Of a stretch of 64,000 bases of DNA, positions 1 through 10,227 are shown in pieces (the stretch's first letter is position 1; each line of letters opens with the position of its first letter). Below the pieces are notes generated by a model. That model saw only the letters and a list, made by a program, of their open reading frames with translations. It did not search any database and was not told the DNA's origin. Both the position numbers and the translations under genes were made by a program. This DNA is from Phyllostachys edulis. Taxonomy: Eukaryota; Streptophyta; Magnoliopsida; Poales; Poaceae. The stretch lies in assembly GCA_036346405.1 (NCBI GenBank), contig CM070546.1, positions 100,942,826-101,006,825 on the forward strand, read 5' to 3'.

Positions 1-121
1 AATGACCAGGGGCACATCTGAAAACCATTTCTACCATGACATTATTCGAAAGTGTTTATCGCAGCAACATTTCCAAAGAATTTTCGTTTGATACATGTAG
101 AAAGTGCCTCACACAGGTCAC
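1..121 (-). other. Probable intron 2 remnant of the YUCCA pseudogene
   Basis: This stretch precedes (on the + strand) the exon 2 fragment of the YUCCA pseudogene and occupies the place of intron 2. On the minus strand the exon ends in CAG followed by GTGACC, a usable donor. Apart from the splice site I see no convincing similarity to intron 2 of the intact gene. Confidence 0.4.
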
Positions 122-243
122 CTGGATCTGGCCACTCTTGATCTTGTAGGTGCCAACTAGACATTGTTTTTCAGCTTCCTTGAGAAGGGTCCAGTTGCCG
201 GTCTACAGAGGCCGTAGTTGGAGGTGTCACCGAAAACAAGTAC
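122..243 (-). pseudogene. YUCCA pseudogene, exon 2 fragment
   Basis: On the minus strand this matches the 3' part of exon 2 of the intact YUCCA gene (52949-53085). Shared blocks on the + strand include cctggatctggcc, gtaggtgccaac and ggaggtgtc. Many substitutions separate the two. The fragment stops abruptly at a CACTA-type transposon end at 244, and the 5' part of exon 2 is not seen beyond it. With the pieces at 8303-8524 and 44839-45167 it forms one collinear, exploded gene. It is clearly non-functional. Assignment to this gene rests on direct comparison within the window. Confidence 0.8.
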
Positions 244-253
244 TACTACTACA

Positions 254-775
254 GAAAAGGTCATCACAGATGGTTCTAAACCGTCTGATTTTATATGTCT
301 GTGATAATAGACGGTTTGTGAACTGTATGTGATAAGTCACAACACAGATGGTTTTGTGGTATAAACCGTCTGTGAAGTCATACTATCACAGATGGTCTCT
401 ACAAAAAACAGTCTGTGAAGGCCTACTATCATAGACGGATTCTACCAAAAACCATTTGTGATAAATCCGCCATCGCAGACGGTTCTATGTATCAACCGTC
501 TGTAATTGGATACATTTCACAGATGGTTAATAAAAAACTGCTCGTGATATCGACATATCAGACTATTAGTAAAACAAACCGTGTGTGATATCCGACATAT
601 CACAAACAGTTAGTAAAGAACCGTCTGTGATATCCGACATATCACAGACGGTTAGTAAAAAAACCGTCTATAATAGTAGATCTTCATAGACTGTTTATAC
701 CACCAAACAGTCTATGATAGTAGGCCTTCGCAGACGGTTTATACTACAAAACCGTCTGTGATAGATCCTTTTATA
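254..775. repeat. CACTA subterminal repeat array (left)
   Basis: Many copies of CACAGACGGTT and its complement AACCGTCTGTG alternate at short spacing, so adjacent copies form inverted pairs. In the En/Spm family such motifs are the binding sites for the element's DNA-binding protein. Binding is inferred here. The array begins about 15 bases inside the terminal CACTA-like sequence. Confidence 0.85.
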
Positions 776-991
776 GCTAAAAAAATATTATATTGTTCAG
801 CTAGCCTCAGGAAATGCTAGCCATGTCCTTTGAAAACAAGCAAGCAGAAAGCAGATAAATCACAGATATACAACTCAAAGTGATTTACGGCTCAAAATCA
901 ATTACAAAAGAAAGTTCATGTATTGTTGCTAGAGTTACAATTGAATTACAACTTAAAGTGATTACAATTGAATCAATTGTTTGAACATGTA

Positions 992-3900
992 TTAAGCGGG
1001 GTCACTGGAGTGGAACTCTCCTTTTGAGTCAATGATCTCCGTCTTGATGAAGAGTGTGAGCTATCCTTGAACGTTCAAGAGTTCGTCCAGATTGTATTTG
1101 GTATGATTGTTAAGCCCTGTCGTTAGGAGGAAAGTAGTAAGCATATATATTTAAATTGATAATTAGGAAAAATTATTGCGATATTGACAAATCTCCATAT
1201 CATTCTTCTTAGAACTCATGATTTCCTGCATGTGACAGCAAGCATAGAATGCACATACGTTGCCTTGTAGTTGCTGGTGGCACTACAAAAATAGAATTAC
1301 ATATACAGGTATAGTTAGTTCGAGAGGCATTATTACGAAGTGTGATATATGATTATTATGTTGTAGCGGGTAACGGAAATCGCGTCCTGCATGTGACAGC
1401 AAGCGTAGAATGCACATACGTTGCCTTGTAGTTGCTCGGTTCATTGTGTCTCCCTCCCACGACAACATAGGTCCTGAACGACGTACATGATTACAAAAAG
1501 TTATCCTCAGCCATTTCAAATGAAGGAAGACTACAATAGAGTTATATATGGAGGAAATGAGCATACTTGTTGAGTACTTTTTGCGTCGTGGTGAAGTCGT
1601 GGTTGTTGTCGTTTAGGGAATGAAGGTATATTATCTTGTTCCACTTTAGTACAATGACTAAAATGATCAAGTGCCACCTACTCATGTATGTCGATATAGT
1701 CATTAAACCTAAGTTCGTGTTGCGTATAAACTACAAATAAAATTTGTATTGCAAGTAGTGAAGCACTTACCCCTGGTTGTAGGGCACTAGTATGTAGTCC
1801 TTGTCGCCATGAACAAGTAGTCCCGTCGTTACGTCTTCGGTGATGCATTGCTTAGATATCAAATGTGGGTCGAGGAAACCCACCGGTTCTTGCTTTTGCT
1901 GGGCTTCTTGCATCATGCATCTATACATAAGCAATGAGTTATGATATTTATTGGTATTACGTGAATATAGAAGTTGAATGTCCAGCATCGTATAAGTGAG
2001 GTGTCGAGGGCATCGAGGTTGAATAGGTCGAATAAGTCTTCGAAGCTCACGATGAAGTGGTCCGGCTTATGGAGGAAATACTGCTTCGTGTATCTGATGG
2101 TGATTCCAGTAGGCCGGTTTGTCCTCACCTTGTTTGTCTTTCGTATGTACCAGGCATACAAACTCTCGCAACCTATTCCACGGCGGTGTAGTAGTGTGTC
2201 GGGGACAAATGCCTTTCTGAGGGAGAACAACCAGGGCTTGCAAGGCACCTAAATGTTCTTCGATTTGACCTTAGCAAGCTTATATTGTTTGTTCGACGTT
2301 GTCTCCATGGGAGCCGATACGGAGGCCTTCTGAAGCGGGGGTTGAGGTAGAGGAGGAGAGGGTTCTATTGAAGAGGCATGGTCGTCTGGAGATCGCGGCA
2401 CTGTAGGCACCTTAATCTTGTTTGATTTGGACATAGCGCCTTGCGTGCTATACGTCTTTGGGCGGGACAACTCGACATGCTTTTCTTCTTTCTTCAGCGC
2501 TGTCTCCACAGGAGCCGCTACGGAGGCCTTTTGAAGCGGGGGTTGAGGTGGAGTCATCGAGGGATCTGTTCGAGAGGCATGGTCGTGTTCCAATCGCAAC
2601 ACTACAGGGTCTAGGGCGATGTCCCTCTTGGGCTACTGGATAAAAGTGTGCACGACATCCCGTAGTGTTATGATGTCTTCGTTCGGGGCTTTCTCCAGTG
2701 GGAAGGCCATGAAATTGTCATGTACAATGTCCACCTGGACATTGTCGTAACCCTACGCCAGCTGGGCACCGTGCAGCACTATCCCTTCCTGGTACGGAGA
2801 TGCTATCTCCCGCCTAGCCTCAATAGAAATGGACCCAACCCTCACTTGGAGCTTGCAGGACGTGGACTCCTACAAAACGATACACAATTTGCTAAGGCGT
2901 CCTACAGGTCTATCTTTGGAGCATTCTAGAGATGTACATTACCTGTATGGTGTCGATAGATAATTGGACGCCACCATATTTAGAAAGTGGTGTGGACGCG
3001 CAGCTACTCCGACGTTGAGGGGGACTAGATAGCAAAATAACAGAGGCGGTACACGACTGGTTGAGGACATTCATTTGTTCCTGCAATGATGTTATCTGTC
3101 CTTGAAACTCTGCATGAATCTCCTCTTTCCACCGTTCCTCGCGCTCAGCCTTGGATCTCTTCTGACTCCTATACGCCTCGGAGTCGTGTGGGAATCCTTA
3201 CCTTCAAGGTACGTAAACCCCCAAGACCTCGCGTGTGACCCGGGTGCTCCTTGTTTTCTAGGGTCGTGGATAGTATATCCTTCTCCCTAGCTGCTTTGAA
3301 GGAGCCTTGGGAAGATTCGATAGTCAATATTTGCTGCAAGAGGCTATCATGTTATTTTAGACCCTATGAAGTTATGGACTTATTAACAACTAGGTAGTTC
3401 GACATATCTTACCAGATGTTGGGACACTTTCTCGTTTATCGGGTTTGTGAAAGAGATGGCGCTTGAAGACGTGGCTGATGCTCTCACTCTTAACCAGCTT
3501 CGGACGTGCTCGTCTGTGATCCCAGCAAATGACGAGGAGGTGTCCCACTGGATTGCGTTGTTGTACTCCGCCGTCTATTGCGGGATTTTACCCACGTACA
3601 CAATGGTGCCGAGCCTGTGGGGGTGAGTGTTTCGTGTCTAGATAGCCTTGTGGGCCGCACTTTGCTCCTAAAATTTGGTCATCGTCTTCATCCGCACAAA
3701 GGCGTCCCATATATTTGCCGACATGAAACGATACTTCGTGAAGGGCGTCCGATCCATGTTCACGTGCTCCATGACAAAAGTGCTCTTAAAGGTCTTCCAC
3801 GCTTTTACCATCATGAGCAACGTATGCCATTGCACGAGTCCCTGGACTTCTGCTGGGATCTCGAATGAGCTTGAAATTTCAGTCCACAACTGGCATCTCT

Positions 3901-4192
3901 CTATGTCCGTCAGAGACTTCCGGCTTGGTGTGGTGATAGGGACTCGTTCCCTTCCAAGTATGCCGCAGGCAGTCCAAAATGTTGTCGCTGCTTTCTTGGG
4001 AAGCAGAGGGAGCCCAGCGAGACTGACCTCCGTGATGGTCATTCAGCCCATAGGCATTTTCGATATTCCTCTAACATCTCGCTTAGTAGCCCCTTTCTTC
4101 GGAGCGCCAGACGCATTCGGCGACGGCTGCGCACAGTCGGTCGGAGCCCCAGACGCATTCGACGACGACGGCGAAGACTGTGCGGACGCCAT
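992..4192 (-). pseudogene. CACTA second gene: TNP1-like protein with Ulp1-like protease part
   Basis: An ATG at 4192 opens MASAQSSPSSSNASG, but the frame meets TGA at 4043-4045. It resumes at 4042 with MTITEVSLAGLPLL and runs to 3668. Further segments follow on the same strand. One at 2249-2602 has two proline-rich repeats sharing PPQPPLQKASV. Those at 1767-2248 include SFEDLFDLFNLDALDTSLIRCW and GDKDYILVPYNQG. Near 1200-1440 there are two copies of QLQGNVCAFYACCHMQ, resembling the catalytic-cysteine region of C48 (Ulp1-type) peptidases. The last recognisable coding segment ends at TAA around 992 (KTEIIDSKGEFHSSDPA). Ulp1-like domains in CACTA second genes are known in grasses. The exon structure here is inferred, and the stop and duplication mark it as decayed. 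Confidence 0.65.
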
Positions 4193-4244
4193 CTCTGAAG
4201 ATACACACCCAAAGAACTAAATTTGCAAGATTCCAACTAAAATT

Positions 4245-5490
4245 TTAGTTTGTATTTTCATGGATAATTTCTCCTTGGTAATATATTAAATATAGAAAAA
4301 ATATATAAGTTACATAAGCATATATTTTCTGAATTGTTGTAAAAAAAAGCGGTTTTAGCAAATATTCAGAATTAGTTCCAGCAAAATTAATAATAATTAA
4401 AGCATACAATTGACAAAAATAACATACAAACATGAAATTTCTGCATGTCAATTAAAAAGGAGAATATGCTTGAAAGATAGGACATGAAAACATACAAAAT
4501 CAGCATATTGCTCAGATTTAGAATGTTTTAAGTTTGCACTCAGATGTAGAGTTGCACAAGATACAATCTTGGCCTTTCTCAATACTTTTGTCAAGATTCT
4601 TCACTAATTAAAAATGATAACAATGGATCGGACTATGAGCTCATAATTTAATGGTCTACGGGTTATGTCAAGAATTATCTCAAATAGCAAACTTACTTTT
4701 AGTCAACAGAAGGTTATACAATTAACAGTGCACAAGAATCACTTGATTAAAACATAAACCAATCAGCAGATTAAGGATTAATCACTTGATAGAATACACA
4801 GATCACTAATTTCAGCAACGTGAGCCACTCGGCTAATAGGAGAAAGCCAATTGACTAACAGAGGAACAGCGGGATCAGAATAACATGATAAAATCAATCA
4901 CAACCGAATAAACAACAGAGCCAAGCTATTAGATATAATATGACAACAGTAAGCAATCCTAGCAGCTCAAGTCTGATTTGTTATCAATTTAATTTCACAA
5001 TATAACAAAAATCATCACTGAGCAGTAAACTGAACCCACAGCAGTGCAATGCAATATCTCCAAGTACTAGAATTAATCCAAATTCAGATTTAGACTAGCA
5101 CAGTACATATATGCAAAAAAAAAAAAAAGCACACATGCAAACAGAAACAACTCATAGCCCAGATGGCAATCGAAGCGTCGGAGAGTAGCAGGGCGTCGGG
5201 AGCAAGAGGGATCAAGGCTGTCGGGAGATGGACGACGTATAAAGAAGGACGAGTAGCATCAAGGAGTAGCAGGACGACGTCAAGGAGCAGCAGGGATCGG
5301 TGGATACGGGAATAAGGGCGGCGTTGGCGTCAGCGTCGGGGAAGGGACGGTGTCAGGGTCGGGGAAGGGGAAGCTTCAGCGTCAGTGTCGATCTGGGGAG
5401 AAGGGGAAGGGGTGGGCGAGTGAGGAGTTAAGGGCACTTGGAGGGAGACGGGCGAGTGAGGAGTAAGGGCCAAAACCCTAGCGGGGTCCT
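4245..5490 (-). other. 5' leader region of the CACTA second gene, AT-rich then GC/purine-rich
   Basis: 4245-5130 is AT-rich with no coding signal. 5160-5480 is GC-rich on both strands. On the minus strand it starts with ctagggttttggccc, typical of a plant 5' untranslated exon directly after a TATA box. I read this as leader plus first intron of the gene starting at 4192. No protein can be supported here. Confidence 0.45.
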
Positions 5491-5491
5491 A

Positions 5492-5500
5492 CTTATAAAG
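5492..5500 (-). promoter_or_regulatory. TATA box of the CACTA second gene (predicted)
   Basis: The minus strand reads ctttataagtaggacccc, followed about 15 bases later by ctagggttttggccc, a common grass transcription-start context. It lies at the edge of the CACAGACGG repeat array, so the array sits where upstream regulatory DNA would be. Confidence 0.5.
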
Positions 5501-6060
5501 GGATATCATAGACGGTTTCATAATAGAACTATCTGTGATATGGTCTCATATCACAGACGGTTCAATTATAAAAATAGTCTATGATAAGTATCACATACGG
5601 TTCCATAATAGAAAAGTCTGTGATCTGCAACCATATCACAGACGGTTCTTGTGAAGAACCGTCTGTGAAGTATCACAGATGGTTATACACAAGAACCGTC
5701 TGTGAAGTATCACAGACGGTTATATTTAAACACCGTCTGTGATGTCTGTGATACATATCACAGACGGATCTTTATTAAAACTGTCTGTGATACATATCAC
5801 AGACGGTTTGTTCTACTAAACCGCCTGTGATACTTCCTTCTATAGCTAAAAAATATTCTGGTTTTTGGCTAGCCTCAAGAAATACTAGCTATGCCCTCTG
5901 AAAACAAGAAAGCAGATATAATCACAGATGGAACAGTCTGTGATATGAGACCATATCACAGACAGTTGTACTTTAAAACCATCTGTGATACATATCATAG
6001 ACGGTTTGTTCCACTAAACTGCCTGTGATACTTCCTTCTATAGCTAAAAAATATTATGTT
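5501..6060. repeat. CACTA subterminal repeat array (internal)
   Basis: This is a dense array of CACAGACGGTT and AACCGTCTGTG copies, many in inverted pairs, of the same kind as the array at 254-775. Its location between two CACTA genes is unusual. It is either the buried end of a second element or an internal promoter and binding-site cluster. No CACTA terminus is visible between 6030 and 6330. Confidence 0.8.
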
Positions 6061-6109
6061 TTTCGGCTAGCATCAGGAAATGCTAGTTATGCCCTCATTT
6101 ACTATGGAG

Positions 6110-6243
6110 AAATTATTCCATTGTAATTGATTCAGTAATTAAGAAATTATTCCATCGTAAATGATTTAGTAATTTCTTAATTACTAAATCATTTACGATG
6201 GAATGATTTCTTAATTACTGAATCAATTACAATGGAATAATTT
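6110..6243. repeat. 134-bp near-perfect palindrome
   Basis: The arms meet at 6176/6177 with a 4-base loop (tctt). Pairing outward shows one mismatch, at 6148/6205, in the part I checked base by base. Each arm contains two related copies of attattccat-gtaa-tga-t-agtaatt. No protein is encoded. It lies just downstream of the transposase 3' end. Confidence 0.9.
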
Positions 6244-6333
6244 CTTAATTACATGCCGAGTTTCTTAATTACAATGTAACAATTTCCAAATAGGTCTTCA
6301 CTGTGTGGGATCAATCCACCTAGCTATTTCCTT

Positions 6334-8300
6334 TCAAAAAAAAAGCCCTTCATGATGATCGACGTGCATATAGTTAGCTTCCTCACTGGGTTCTTCCTCG
6401 AGCCTGATGCCGTCTCCGAAAGGAGGCAACTCGTCAAATTGATTGTACTCTTCCTCATCCACGACATTCTCAACTCCTACAATCCTTGTTTTTCCATGAA
6501 GAACTACATGGCGGTTCTTATTTGTCGGGACCGTTACATAAAAAAACTTGAACAACTTGCTTAGCGAATACGAATGGTTTATCCTTGTATTCGACACGTT
6601 TGAAATCCACAGTAGTGACGTCGTACTTGTCGACCTTCACACCCTGTGGAAGTTTGACCCAATGGTACCGAAACAGGGAGATCTTGAAAAGTACGTAGTC
6701 GAGCTCCCAAATCTTCTCTACGAATCCATAGTAGGAGCTAAACCCATGTGGCTCAGCGGTATTGAACTGCTCGTAAAATGCATCTATGCGGAGACCGCTA
6801 TCCTGGATTGTGCTCTTTCTATCCTGAGCTGTCGTATAAAATGTGTACCCATTTATGTTGTATTCTTGCCATGTCACAATTGTAAATTTTGGCCCTTTTG
6901 CTAACCATAGCAGCATATCATCACTTGGTGACCTCCCAGTGAATCACACCTTTAACCATTCGTTGAACCGACGGTTGTGCTCTCTCGTGATCCAAACCTC
7001 CAATCGGCCTGGATTTTGTTGGCGTACCATGTCTTTGTGCTCGTCAATGTACGGGGACACTTCGGTCATGTGTTACAAGACCGTGAAATGGACTTAAGCG
7101 TACGTATCCAGATTGGGAGTGATTGCTTTCCTTCTAATGGTCCCGATACCCTCCAGTCCTCCCCCCATGACGAGATAGAGGCACACCTATCGGTTCCACC
7201 TGAGCCATGTAGTTGATGCAAAACTTAATGACCTCTTCGGTTGCATGACCTTCGATGATGATGCCCTCCAGTCGAGATCGATTTCATACATAGGACTTGA
7301 GAATTCCTATGTACCTCTCGAACGGGTACATGTGACATAGGAACATAGGGCCACATATCTTTATCTCTTTCACAAGGTGAACAATGAGATGGACCATGAT
7401 ATCGAAAAATGACAGAGGGAAATACATCTCAAGATGACATAGAGTCGTCACCACCTCGGCATGTAGAGCGTCTAGTCCTTCGGGATCGATGACCTTCTGA
7501 GCAATTGAGTTAAAGAAATAACAAAGCCTTATAATTGCCACTCGGACCTTGTTCGGCAAAATACTCCTAATTGCAATAGGAAGCATCTGTCTCATCAGCA
7601 CATGACAATCATGAGACTTCACACCAATTAATTTCAAATCTTCCATAGAAACAAGTTTCTTCATGCTGGTGGAGTAACCGGACAGAACTTTCACACCATG
7701 CAAGCTCTGGCATAGTTCCTTTCTCTTGGCTTTGGACAGAGTGTAGCAAGCTGGGGGAAGGTACATTCGGCCTTTCTCGGTCTCTTTCGGTGCTAACTCA
7801 GTCCTCAAGTTCGTATTAACCAAGTCACGCCGTGTGTTGACACCATCCTTAGTTTTGTCACGAATGTTCAGTAAGAGACCAATCAAGCTATCACAAACAT
7901 TCTTCTCCACGTGCATGACGTCGATGTAATGGTGAACTTCTAAGTGCTCCCAATAAGGTAAGTCCCAAAAAATTGATCGCTTCTTCCAGATGTTCTTCTG
8001 ACAGGTCCTCAATTTACGTCCCTTTCCAAGCAGAAAATCGATATCCTTAACCATATCATAGACCTCTTTCCCTCTAAAAGCCCTTGGAGCTAAACCATCC
8101 TCCTTATTTTCGTCAAATTGTTTTCTTCATCTTGCGATATGGGTGATACTTGAGAAGGAACCTACGGTGACGAATGTACACAGTTTTGCGCGAGTTATTT
8201 AGCCACAGACTCACGGTATCATCTAAGTAGTGCGGACAGGCTTTGGCTCCTTTTGTACTGAACCCCGACAAGTTACCAAGGGTAGAAAAATCATTGACCT
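6334..8300 (-). pseudogene. CACTA transposase (Transposase_21 / DUF4218 / DUF4216) pseudogene
   Basis: Reading the minus strand, 8290-8130 gives GNLSGFSTKGAKACP and RHRRFLLKYHPYRKM, typical of Transposase_21. 8054-7284 is open for 256 residues, with a DUF4218-like part containing SHDCHVLMRQMLPIAIR and PEGLDALHAEVV. It ends at TGA (7284-7286) in KSYV*NRSRLEG, where the family normally has Arg, so a CGA-to-TGA change is likely. 6518-6916 contains a DUF4216-like segment. 6334-6597 supplies the usual C-terminus, VVLHGKTRIVGVENVVDEEE. Further stops and frameshifts lie between 7280 and 6920 and near 8100. The N-terminus is lost at the junction with the YUCCA pseudogene. The enzyme would have cut and moved CACTA elements. 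Confidence 0.85.
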
Positions 8301-8302
8301 CG

Positions 8303-8524
8303 CCCCGGATGACGATGGAGGTGACGGCGCTAGCCTCAAAGATGTCAAGGGCAGTCTACATGCCAGATTTGCTACAACCGACGACGAGCACTACCTTCCC
8401 CTGCAGCCCCTCCACCAATCAGAACTCGCTGGCGTGCATCACCTTGCTGGGGAAGACCTCTAGCCTAGGCACCTCCGGCACCACCTTCCTGTCGAACTCC
8501 CTCGTGGCCACCACCAGGTAGCTC
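8303..8524 (-). pseudogene. YUCCA pseudogene, 3' half of exon 1
   Basis: The sequence follows intact-gene exon 1 from 59510 to about 59735. Shared + strand blocks include gacgatggaggt, cgacgacgagcac, gcgtgcatcacctt and cacctccggcaccacctt. It covers the FPGKVMHASEY and NADPH-binding region, but small indels break the frame. The left border is transposase sequence near the exon donor. The right border at about 8525 is the start of a retrotransposon LTR. Roughly 70 bp of exon present in the intact gene (about 59737-59808) is missing between this piece and the one at 44839. Confidence 0.88.
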
Positions 8525-8525
8525 A

Positions 8526-10222
8526 TGAAATAACCCAAATTTCAAAAGTTTTGAAGTTTCTGGAGTTTTGAGCCAAGTTTGAAAACTTTCCCAATTTGGA
8601 AATTCCCAAATCCTTTCCGCTTTCCCCTTTTGGCCTTCTCGTTTTCCTCTATCGAAAACATCATCTCAAAAGTCGCCACCCCCTATGATCCTTGCCCCGC
8701 GTCGCACCGGCAGTCACTGTGCCCCACCACCGCTTGCCCTCGCGTCGCCCCCACTTCGCGCCAAAACGCCGCCAGTGTCGTGCCACCTCCCCTGCGCCAT
8801 TAATGCCTGTGCTAGCTCCGCTCGCCGCGGCCCTCGCTAGCACCACACTCTACGCCACCCCACGCCACTTGGTTGACGCCCCGTACTTGCCGCGTCTAGC
8901 CTCGCCAACGCACACCCTCGCGCCAGAGAGATGCCACCGCGACACTAACATACCGCCACCTTGCCCCCTGCGCAGCGTCAAACCCTCTCCTCTATCGACC
9001 TCGCCGCCACACGCTCTACCACCCCAGGAGAAAGCACTATTGCCACCGCCTTCTCGGGCTATAAAAGTCGCTCCACCCTGCGCCATCTCCTTCACCATCG
9101 CCCACTGAACCCCACTCCCCCCTTCCCCAATTCCAGCCACCATCTCTCCCTTTCCCTCCCAACCCGTCACCACCGTCGCACCATCACCCCAAAGCTAAAG
9201 CCCACCTACTTTGCCCCTATCCCCGTCGCTACCTCACCAGCACCTAGCACCATCACCCGCGCCATGCACGGCCACCGTCACCAAGCCGCCACAGACCCTC
9301 CCCAACCCCGCCACCACCACCCCAAACCCCTTCACCCACCATTACTCAGGCCCCGGACAATTTGGTGGGAGCATTGCCAGAGCACCGTCACCATCCTCCC
9401 TTGCTCCGGCCTTGCGCCACCACCGTCGCCACAAAATTCCCGAACCACCATGGCCCATGCAAAACCCAAAAATGGGTTGGGATCGCCGTTAGCTTCCCTC
9501 TCCCCGGCTCTGGTGTGAAGGAGTGTGCAACGGCTCAGAGCTGTGCATAGCTCTAGCTTCCGCAGGCTGGCCCAATTGGCCTAAGGCCCAACTAAGTTTT
9601 GGGCTTAGCCCAACATTGTGCAAGTTAGTATTCTAGCCCAGCCCGTTACTGTTCACCCAAAACCCATTAATCTACAACCCAAAACCCAACACTTTTCATT
9701 CAACCCGATTCGTTGCGAACAGTACAAACCTGGTATTGTTCATCAGGCCCATTACTATTATTCCAAACCCATTTAAGAATATTTATATCCATTTTGACAG
9801 GTTCGAGCCCGTGAATCTCATTTTCAACCCCATTTAGCTAAGTCAAGCACCCAATAAATCCTAATCGCCTACACCACCTTTCTTTTTAATTCTTTCCAAA
9901 TTTATTTAACTCATGTTGTTCCTAGCTTGCTCCTTGTTGAGCCCATATATTTTATTTGTATTATTTTATTTTATGTTAGGTCCCGACTCCGATGACCAAG
10001 CTCTGGAGAACGTCAGACAAGACGCAAGACAAGCAGATATTTTCAAGGACTTTGAGGAAGGAGGCAAGTTGCATCCATTTGATCATTTTGAGCCTATACT
10101 TTATGTACTTCTATTATTACTTTCATTATCATATTTTTGCTAATTACTTTGTTACTGCAATCCCATGATGGGTAGATAAATCCCAACACCCCACTTACAC
10201 ACCCACCTATTCATTTGTAGGT
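8526..10222 (+). mobile_element. Gypsy-type LTR fragment E (left part)
   Basis: It opens with tgaaataacccaaattt, resembling the tgtaac-tcccaaa start of the other LTRs here. It then shows the same order of modules as LTR D: an AT-rich start, a GC-rich block of about 800 bp, then gcatccatttgatcattttgagcc, comparable with acctttgatcatattgaatcc in D. The interior holds only chance ORFs. It is inserted in YUCCA exon 1. It is interrupted by solo LTR F and appears to resume at 12270. Its 3' end is not identifiable. Confidence 0.6.
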
Positions 10223-10227
10223 CATAT

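Larger units (their letters stand above)
754..6105. repeat. Three direct copies of a subterminal module (about 754-835, 5821-5900, 6019-6095)
   Basis: Each copy contains tgtgata, a ctttata or cttctatagctaaaaaa segment, then a ggctagcctcaggaaatgctagc-like imperfect palindrome and a gccctc or gtcctt tail. All three have the same orientation. Two lie in the middle of the CACTA region and one at its left end. This suggests duplication of a terminal segment. Confidence 0.7.
244..8300 (-). mobile_element. Decayed CACTA (En/Spm-type) transposon sequence
   Basis: The left end reads tactactacagaaaagg, one base off the CACTACTACAGAAAAGG terminus of the smaller CACTA element at 24648. It is followed by an array of CACAGACGG-type subterminal repeats. 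Inside lie two minus-strand genes characteristic of plant CACTA elements: a Transposase_21/DUF4218/DUF4216 protein (6334-8300) and a second gene with a Ulp1-like cysteine protease part (992-4192). No matching right terminus is visible. Transposase sequence runs directly into YUCCA exon 1 near 8300, so the right end has been deleted. A second subterminal array sits between the genes, so this may be two head-to-tail elements rather than one. All genes carry stops and frameshifts, so any activity would need outside help. Confidence 0.8.

Noticed and set aside
254..775. Possible CRISPR-like array
   Set aside because: The repeats are short, inverted in pairs, irregularly spaced and attached to CACTA termini in a plant genome. 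They are transposon subterminal motifs.
8690..9520. Pro/His/Thr-rich frames that look like a hydroxyproline-rich protein
   Set aside because: Low-complexity C-rich LTR sequence, open in three frames at once, with no signal peptide.
9600..10222. Possible independent gene upstream of solo LTR F
   Set aside because: The only frame is 76 codons, hydrophobic and AT-rich. Its surroundings match the module order of LTR E.
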